From the NCBI GenBank assembly GCA_938041615.1, contig CALISV010000203.1, positions 1-5,438 of the forward strand: a stretch of DNA of 5,438 nucleotides, in the 5' to 3' direction. The stretch comes from an uncultured Campylobacter sp. GTDB taxonomy: Bacteria > Campylobacterota > Campylobacteria > Campylobacterales > Campylobacteraceae. The position numbers and the translations under genes are program-made. Positions 1 to 3,563 of the stretch are shown one piece after another (within the stretch, counting starts at the first letter, position 1; each line of letters begins with the position of its first letter). The notes beneath the pieces were generated by a model. That model searched no databases. It saw only the letters and a program-made list of their open reading frames with translations, and was not told the origin of the DNA.

Positions 1-524
1 ATACTCAAGAACAATTTTTAGAAAACATAATCAAAAGCGAAAGATTTTTTAAAAAATATAAAAAAATTATCATCGGCGCGCTTGCTTTAGGCGTCATCGG
101 CGCGGCGGGATACTACATAAACGGCGCTTTAAAAGAAAAAGAATTTAAAGCCGCAAATGCCGCGTACGCAAAGCTAATACTCAATCCAAAAGACGAGCAG
201 GCAAAAGCCGAGCTAAAGCAAAAAGACCCTTCGCTTTACGCGCTTTACGAGTTTAAAAGAGCGGTTGACAACAACGACACGAGCGCGTTAAAATCGCTAG
301 CAAACGAGCAAATAGATCCGCTTTTAAAAGATATCGTAAAATCCCAGATAAACGAGCCTAGCGGTCAAATTTTAAGCTCGTATAAAGCTGTTATCAGAGG
401 CTATGAGCTGATGAAAGAAAATAAAATCGACGAAGCAAAAAACGAATTTAAAAAGGTTCCTTTAAATTCGCAACTTCAATCCATAGTTAAAAATTTAGAA
501 CACTATCAAGGAAACGCAAAATGA
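1..524 (+). CDS. YfgM-like membrane-anchored periplasmic protein (5' partial)
   Basis: This frame is open from the left edge (first full codon at 3) to TGA at 522-524, giving 173 residues with the true start outside the window. A short charged N-terminal part (ERFFKKYKK) precedes one hydrophobic segment at about residues 22-39 (IIIGALALGVIGAAGYYI). A Lys/Glu/Ala-rich helical domain follows, with the pattern of degenerate TPR helices (for example SLYALYEFKRAV and KENKIDEAKNEFKK). This matches the layout of E. coli YfgM: an RFF...K stretch, a Gly-rich anchor with LGV, then a TPR-like periplasmic domain of the TPR_21 type. YfgM is known as a SecYEG-associated protein that works with PpiD in periplasmic chaperone handover. 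The stop overlaps the start of the lipoprotein gene by 4 bases (ATGA). The family call rests on architecture and weak motif likeness, supported by the BamB-like neighbour. I believe it corresponds to C. jejuni Cj0397c. Confidence 0.72.
   Translation, partial: TQEQFLENIIKSERFFKKYKKIIIGALALGVIGAAGYYINGALKEKEFKAANAAYAKLILNPKDEQAKAELKQKDPSLYALYEFKRAVDNNDTSALKSLANEQIDPLLKDIVKSQINEPSGQILSSYKAVIRGYELMKENKIDEAKNEFKKVPLNSQLQSIVKNLEHYQGNAK
508..512 (+). promoter_or_regulatory. Ribosome binding site for the lipoprotein gene
   Basis: AAGGA lies 8 bases upstream of ATG 521, inside the last codons of the preceding gene. It supports that start, which also places a perfect lipoprotein signal peptide at the N terminus. 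Confidence 0.7.
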
Positions 525-1531
525 GAAAATTTCAAGCTATTTTAGCGGCCGCGCTTTGCGTCGCAGTGCTTGGCGGATGCAGCACAAAAAGGCAGTATTT
601 CGAGCCGACCGATGTACAAAATGAAAAAATTTCAGAAAACAGACTACCGGCTAGCATCGCGACAACAAGCCTAAACGGAGCGGTGCTAAAAAACGGCATG
701 GCCGTAACTAAAAACGGCCTACTCTCACCAGAGATAAAGCTACCAAAGGGCGCAACCTTGTTAAATTCCGCCGACGGTAAATTTATCAGCTCCGATTTGG
801 ATGGGAATTTGATCGTCGCAAACGGCTCGAACGAGATTTTATTTCAGAAAAAATTTAACGAAGCCATCGTTTCAGCGGCGCTTGAGGGAGATAGGCTAGC
901 GCTTTTAAGCGCGGGCAACGTCATATACCTCATCGACATCGCGACAAACGATACCTTACTCGAGTTTGATAGCTCAAGCGTTTACGCGCAGGATTCCCGC
1001 GTCGCGGCGCCGTTTTTCATGAGCTCGCTAGTTATATTTCCTACGCTTGACGGTAAGATAATGATAGTAGATAAAAATCAAGGCCGAATTTTGCGCGACG
1101 TAGTCGTAAGTAGCGAACAGTTTTTTAACAACATCATATCTCTTAACGTCGTAAACGACACGATGATAGCCGCCACAGGCAAGCGTATCGTCTCGATAAG
1201 TCCGGAAAAAACGGTTTACTATAACGGCGAGATAAAAGACATCGTCATAAACGGTGAATACGTATATATCCTACTAAAAGACGGCAAAATCGTGCTTAGC
1301 GACCTAAATTTACAAAAGATAAAAGACGCGGAGTTTAAATTCGCCATCTTTTCAAGCGCCACCGTTTATAACGGGTCGCTTTATATAATGGAAAAAACAG
1401 GCTACCTTATCAAGACCGATTTGGCGCTTGAAAATGCCAAAATTTACGAGCTTTCAGACGAGGTCGAGAGCCAAATTTTCGCCGGCGCGAAAGAATTTTA
1501 CTACGACGATTACAGTTTAGAGCTTAAATGA
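521..1531 (+). CDS. BamB-like PQQ-type beta-propeller lipoprotein
   Basis: This is a 336-residue predicted lipoprotein. Residues 1-20 form a signal peptide with basic MRK, a hydrophobic core and lipobox LGGC, so Cys20 is the likely lipidated residue. Ser at +2 fits outer-membrane sorting under the E. coli rule. The rest shows repeated beta-strand units ending in DGx(I/L)-type hairpins, typical of PQQ-like propeller blades: FISSDLDGNLIVANG (about 88-102), LALLSAGNVIYLIDIATN (126-143), LVIFPTLDGKIMIVDKNQG (170-188), VYILLKDGKIVLSDLN (248-263) and LYIMEKTGYLIKTDLA (287-302). At least five blades are visible and the fold may hold six to eight. E. coli BamB (about 390 residues) is a lipidated eight-blade propeller that binds BamA and aids outer-membrane protein assembly. 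This protein is somewhat shorter. No catalytic residues are expected. It overlaps both neighbours by 4 bases. The lipoprotein and propeller calls are firm, but the BamB role is inferred from fold and from the upstream YfgM-like gene. I believe it is the Cj0396c homologue. Confidence 0.82.
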   Translation: MRKFQAILAAALCVAVLGGCSTKRQYFEPTDVQNEKISENRLPASIATTSLNGAVLKNGMAVTKNGLLSPEIKLPKGATLLNSADGKFISSDLDGNLIVANGSNEILFQKKFNEAIVSAALEGDRLALLSAGNVIYLIDIATNDTLLEFDSSSVYAQDSRVAAPFFMSSLVIFPTLDGKIMIVDKNQGRILRDVVVSSEQFFNNIISLNVVNDTMIAATGKRIVSISPEKTVYYNGEIKDIVINGEYVYILLKDGKIVLSDLNLQKIKDAEFKFAIFSSATVYNGSLYIMEKTGYLIKTDLALENAKIYELSDEVESQIFAGAKEFYYDDYSLELK

Positions 1532-1860
1532 CGAAACAAGAAATTTATCAAGTTCTGGAAGCTAAAAAGATTATCTTAAAAAATTTAAGCTGGACGGAGC
1601 TTGATAAATTTACTAAAAAAAAGACCCTTGTCGCGCTTACGGGCGTCGATATGAAGGGCTTTTATATGCTTTTGTTTTTTCGCAGCGCAAAGGCTAGATT
1701 TTTAAGCAAAGAGTTTGAAACAATCAACGAAATAGCCGGCAAAATCGCCGAGCAAACAGGCGTAAATTTTAAGAAAAAAGCTATTTTTTATAGCTCTGAT
1801 ATCTGCTCAAAAACTGCAAATTTAATGAAAGAAAACGGCTACAAACATGACTCTATGTGA
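1528..1860 (+). CDS. Conserved small protein of unknown function (Cj0395c-like)
   Basis: This 110-residue protein is not one I can assign to a function. It has no signal peptide and no convincing membrane helix, so it is probably cytoplasmic. The N-terminal third is Lys-rich and helical (EIYQVLEAKKIILKNL). A beta-like hydrophobic patch follows at about residues 44-52 (GFYMLLFFR). A helix comes next at about 61-77, then a short strand (KKKAIFYSSD) and a C-terminal helix. The only cysteine is Cys93. The ATG at 1528 overlaps the lipoprotein stop (ATGA) and has only a weak purine stretch upstream, which suggests translational coupling. The 3' end overlaps coaX by 14 bases. Its fixed place between the lipoprotein and coaX matches what I recall for C. 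jejuni Cj0395c. That position, and the embedding of both ends in neighbouring genes, argue that it is a real gene. Confidence 0.8.
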   Translation: MTKQEIYQVLEAKKIILKNLSWTELDKFTKKKTLVALTGVDMKGFYMLLFFRSAKARFLSKEFETINEIAGKIAEQTGVNFKKKAIFYSSDICSKTANLMKENGYKHDSM

Positions 1861-2476
1861 CGTAGGCAACACTAACGCCACCTTCTTTGAAAACGGCAAA
1901 ATCACCAAAATCAAGCTAGAAAATTTTAAAGATTTTAAAAGCGACGAGAAGATTTATTTTATTAGCGTAAACGACGAAGTGACTAAAAGGCTGCAAAATT
2001 TGCCCAAATTCGTAAATTTGGAGCCGTATTTTGAACTAGACACTATCTACAACGGCCTAGGTATCGACCGCATCGCAAGCTGCTACGCGATAAAAAACGG
2101 CCTCATCATCGACGCAGGCAGCGCTATAACGATGGACGTGATGATGAATTCTATGCATCTTGGCGGCGCGATAATGCCCGGTATTTCGCACATCCTAAAA
2201 GCTTGCGAAGCAATTTCGCCTAGGCTAAAAATCTCGCTAAATTCGCAGATCGACCTCGACGCACTCCCGCAAAAAACGACCGACGCGGTGAGCTACGGCA
2301 TCATCAAACCGATCCTGCTTCTTATCGAAAGTATGGCAAACGGCTCGAAAATCTACTTCACGGGCGGCGACGGCGAGTTTTTATCGCGATTTTTTGCCAC
2401 TAGTATCTACGACCGCATGCTCGTATTTCGCGGGATGCAAAAACTAATCGAACAAAAAAAGGACATTTTATGCTAA
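1847..2476 (+). CDS. coaX: Type III pantothenate kinase
   Basis: CoaX phosphorylates pantothenate to 4'-phosphopantothenate with ATP, the first step of coenzyme A synthesis, in the cytoplasm. All three family signatures of this ASKHA-fold kinase are present: DVGNT at residues 5-9 (phosphate-binding loop), GLGIDR at 70-75 (the GxxDR-type pantothenate region), and DAGSA at 89-93 (usually DxGTA), where Asp89 is the likely catalytic base. GGAIMPGI (106-113) and TGGDG (172-176) are further conserved glycine-rich loops. At 209 residues it is shorter than the usual 250-260, as in Helicobacter and Campylobacter enzymes, with trimmed segments between motifs. The start at 1847 is fixed by the DVGNT motif close to the N terminus. 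It lies inside the preceding gene (14-base overlap) with no strong Shine-Dalgarno, so coupled translation is likely. The last codons overlap hisG by 7 bases. Type III enzymes are known to resist CoA feedback and to need a monovalent cation. Confidence 0.95.
   Translation: MTLCDVGNTNATFFENGKITKIKLENFKDFKSDEKIYFISVNDEVTKRLQNLPKFVNLEPYFELDTIYNGLGIDRIASCYAIKNGLIIDAGSAITMDVMMNSMHLGGAIMPGISHILKACEAISPRLKISLNSQIDLDALPQKTTDAVSYGIIKPILLLIESMANGSKIYFTGGDGEFLSRFFATSIYDRMLVFRGMQKLIEQKKDILC
2459..2463 (+). promoter_or_regulatory. Ribosome binding site for hisG within the coaX 3' end
   Basis: AAGGA follows a run of A and sits 6 bases before ATG 2470. It lies within the last codons of coaX and fixes the hisG start. 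Of the overlapping junctions in this operon, this one and the one at 508-512 have a strong site; the other two look purely coupled. Confidence 0.72.
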
Positions 2477-3078
2477 CGGTTGCTTTGCCAAAAGGCCGCA
2501 TCGCCGACGAAACTCTCGCGATTTTTAGGAAAATTTTTCAAAGCTCGTTTGAGTTTGAGGATAGAAAACTGCTGATGAGCGAGGGCGATTTTAAATTTCT
2601 AATGGTTCGCAACCAAGACATCCCGACCTATGTCGTAAACGGCGCTGCAGATATCGGCGTGGTGGGCCTTGATGTACTTGATGAGCACCGTCCAGACGTC
2701 GTGCGCCTACTTGATCTAAAAATCGGCAAATGCCGCGTCTGCGTGGGTATCAAAGAGGGCGAGGAGCTAAATTTAAACGCTCCCGAACTAAAGATCGCCA
2801 CTAAAATGCCGCACATCTCGCGCAACTATTTCGCCGCAAAGGCCACCGCGCTAAAGATCATCAAGCTATACGGCTCGATCGAACTAGCGCCGCTGGTTGG
2901 ACTAGCAGATGCGATCGTGGACGTCGTGGAAACGGGCACTACGATGAAGCAAAACGGGCTAAAAGTCGCCGAGACCATCATGCACAGCTCCGCGCACCTC
3001 ATCGCAAACAAAAATAGCTTTATCATCAAAAAAGACGAAATTTTATCGCTTTACGAAAAGATCAAGGCGCAAATTTAA
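2470..3078 (+). CDS. hisG: ATP phosphoribosyltransferase, short form (HisG-S)
   Basis: HisG condenses ATP with PRPP to give phosphoribosyl-ATP, the first and feedback-controlled step of histidine synthesis. The 202-residue protein begins with the family N terminus LTVALPKGR (2-10). It continues with VRNQDIPTYVVNGAADIGVVG (46-66). The HisG signature lies at 138-164: key elements are E138-x-A-P-x-x-G-L-A-D, then D-V-V-E-T-G-T-T and N-G-L. The ETGTT at 154-158 is the PRPP phosphate-binding loop. The protein ends soon after this domain and lacks the roughly 80-residue C-terminal regulatory (ACT-like) domain of long-form HisG. By family knowledge, short HisG works as a hetero-octamer with HisZ, a HisRS-like regulatory subunit, and hisZ is not in this window. 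As I recall, C. jejuni carries the long form, so this is a real difference within the genus if the assignment holds. It overlaps coaX by 7 bases and is the last gene of the operon. Confidence 0.96.
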   Translation: MLTVALPKGRIADETLAIFRKIFQSSFEFEDRKLLMSEGDFKFLMVRNQDIPTYVVNGAADIGVVGLDVLDEHRPDVVRLLDLKIGKCRVCVGIKEGEELNLNAPELKIATKMPHISRNYFAAKATALKIIKLYGSIELAPLVGLADAIVDVVETGTTMKQNGLKVAETIMHSSAHLIANKNSFIIKKDEILSLYEKIKAQI

Positions 3079-3154
3079 ATCAAATTTTAATTACGTCGTG
3101 TGCCTGCGGGCTTTGTGCGATAAAACATCGCTCGCGCCTCGTTTATTACGCTGC

Positions 3155-3182
3155 TTGTTGCTTTTTATGCCAATCGCAACAA
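3155..3182. repeat. 7-bp perfect inverted repeat (possible hairpin)
   Basis: TTGTTGC at 3155-3161 pairs with GCAACAA at 3176-3182 across a 14-base loop. No T run follows on either strand, so it is not a standard rho-independent terminator. It could be a weak hairpin at the 3' end of the hisG transcript, or chance. Confidence 0.4.
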
Positions 3183-3261
3183 TTATGCAAAAATTACTAT
3201 CATAGTTCATGTCCTGCTTGTAAATTGGACGAAATTTGAGGCTAGTGCGTTATTTGTTAAG

Positions 3262-3538
3262 TTGCGACTATTATTTATTGTAGATGAGTGGGCACCGAGT
3301 TAAACAAATTTAAACATTTCAAATACACCATCGCTATCGCCATCAAGATGGTGTTAAATTTAAGTTACTTTCTACCAAATAAGCTTATTTTTCTTCACAT
3401 CAAATTTGCAGGCCCTAACAACACCAAGTTAAATTTTCAAAATCTGCGCATTGAGATAAATTAAGCTCGCCGCCAATAGCTCAAATTCCTGGCCGAATTT
3501 AGCAATAAAATTTAAGCCGCTCCGTATTTGCGACTATT
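3262..3538. repeat. 11-base direct repeat pair bounding part of the gap
   Basis: TTGCGACTATT occurs at 3262-3272 and again at 3528-3538, in the same orientation. The pair brackets 255 bases that include the central hairpin. It could be a remnant of an insertion or duplication, or simple coincidence. Confidence 0.35.
3325..3354. terminator. 8-bp inverted repeat, candidate bidirectional terminator
   Basis: ACACCATC (3325-3332) pairs perfectly with GATGGTGT (3347-3354) over a 14-base loop. The inner CCATC at 3340-3344 could instead pair with GATGG at 3347-3351. The left flank is A-rich (an AAATTTA at 3306-3312) and the right flank is TAAATTT (3355-3361), which can extend the pairing with a bulge. 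It sits about midway between two convergent genes, which suits a shared terminator. However, there is no uninterrupted U tract, and it lies about 250 bases past hisG and 210 past the minus-strand stop. The inverted repeat is certain; the terminator role is inference. Confidence 0.4.
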
Positions 3539-3557
3539 TGCAAGAAGTAAATTTTAT
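3505..3557. repeat. 10-bp A/T-only inverted repeat after the GGDEF-EAL gene
   Basis: ATAAAATTTA (3505-3514) is the exact reverse complement of TAAATTTTAT (3548-3557), with a 33-base spacer. It begins 6 bases beyond the minus-strand stop codon at 3564-3566. The all-A/T stem would be weak, and such strings are common in this genome style, so a terminator role is doubtful. Confidence 0.35.
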
Positions 3558-3563
3558 AAGGTT

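Larger units (their letters stand above)
3079..3563. other. Convergent intergenic region, 485 bases, no confident gene
   Basis: This gap lies between the ends of hisG (plus) and the GGDEF-EAL gene (minus), so it needs no promoter and should hold terminators. It contains inverted repeats at 3155-3182, 3325-3354 and 3505-3557, a 5-bp stem at 3117-3131 and an 11-base direct repeat. No stem is followed by a clear T run, so no textbook terminator is visible. Three plus-strand frames stay open for a notable length: 3018-3236 (cysteine-rich after 3093, with no usable start codon), 3124-3300 (59 codons, no early start) and 3288-3464 (GTG start, 58 residues, no Shine-Dalgarno). None matches a family I know, so I do not call them genes. 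The region may be an eroded gene or a repeated intergenic element. Confidence 0.7.

Noticed and set aside
2628..3029. Two minus-strand open frames (2628-2825 and 2826-3029) opposite hisG
   Set aside because: They lie wholly antisense to a clear hisG. Their low-complexity Ser/Thr-rich or Met/Cys-rich translations look like shadows of its codons, and neither resembles a family I know.
3117..3131. GCGAT-AAAAC-ATCGC stem as the hisG terminator
   Set aside because: The stem is only 5 bp and is followed by mixed sequence rather than a T run, so it is too weak to call.
3168..3206. ATG-initiated 12-codon ORF (MPIATIMQKLLS)
   Set aside because: It is too short, has no ribosome binding site, and sits across a hairpin in a start-poor region.
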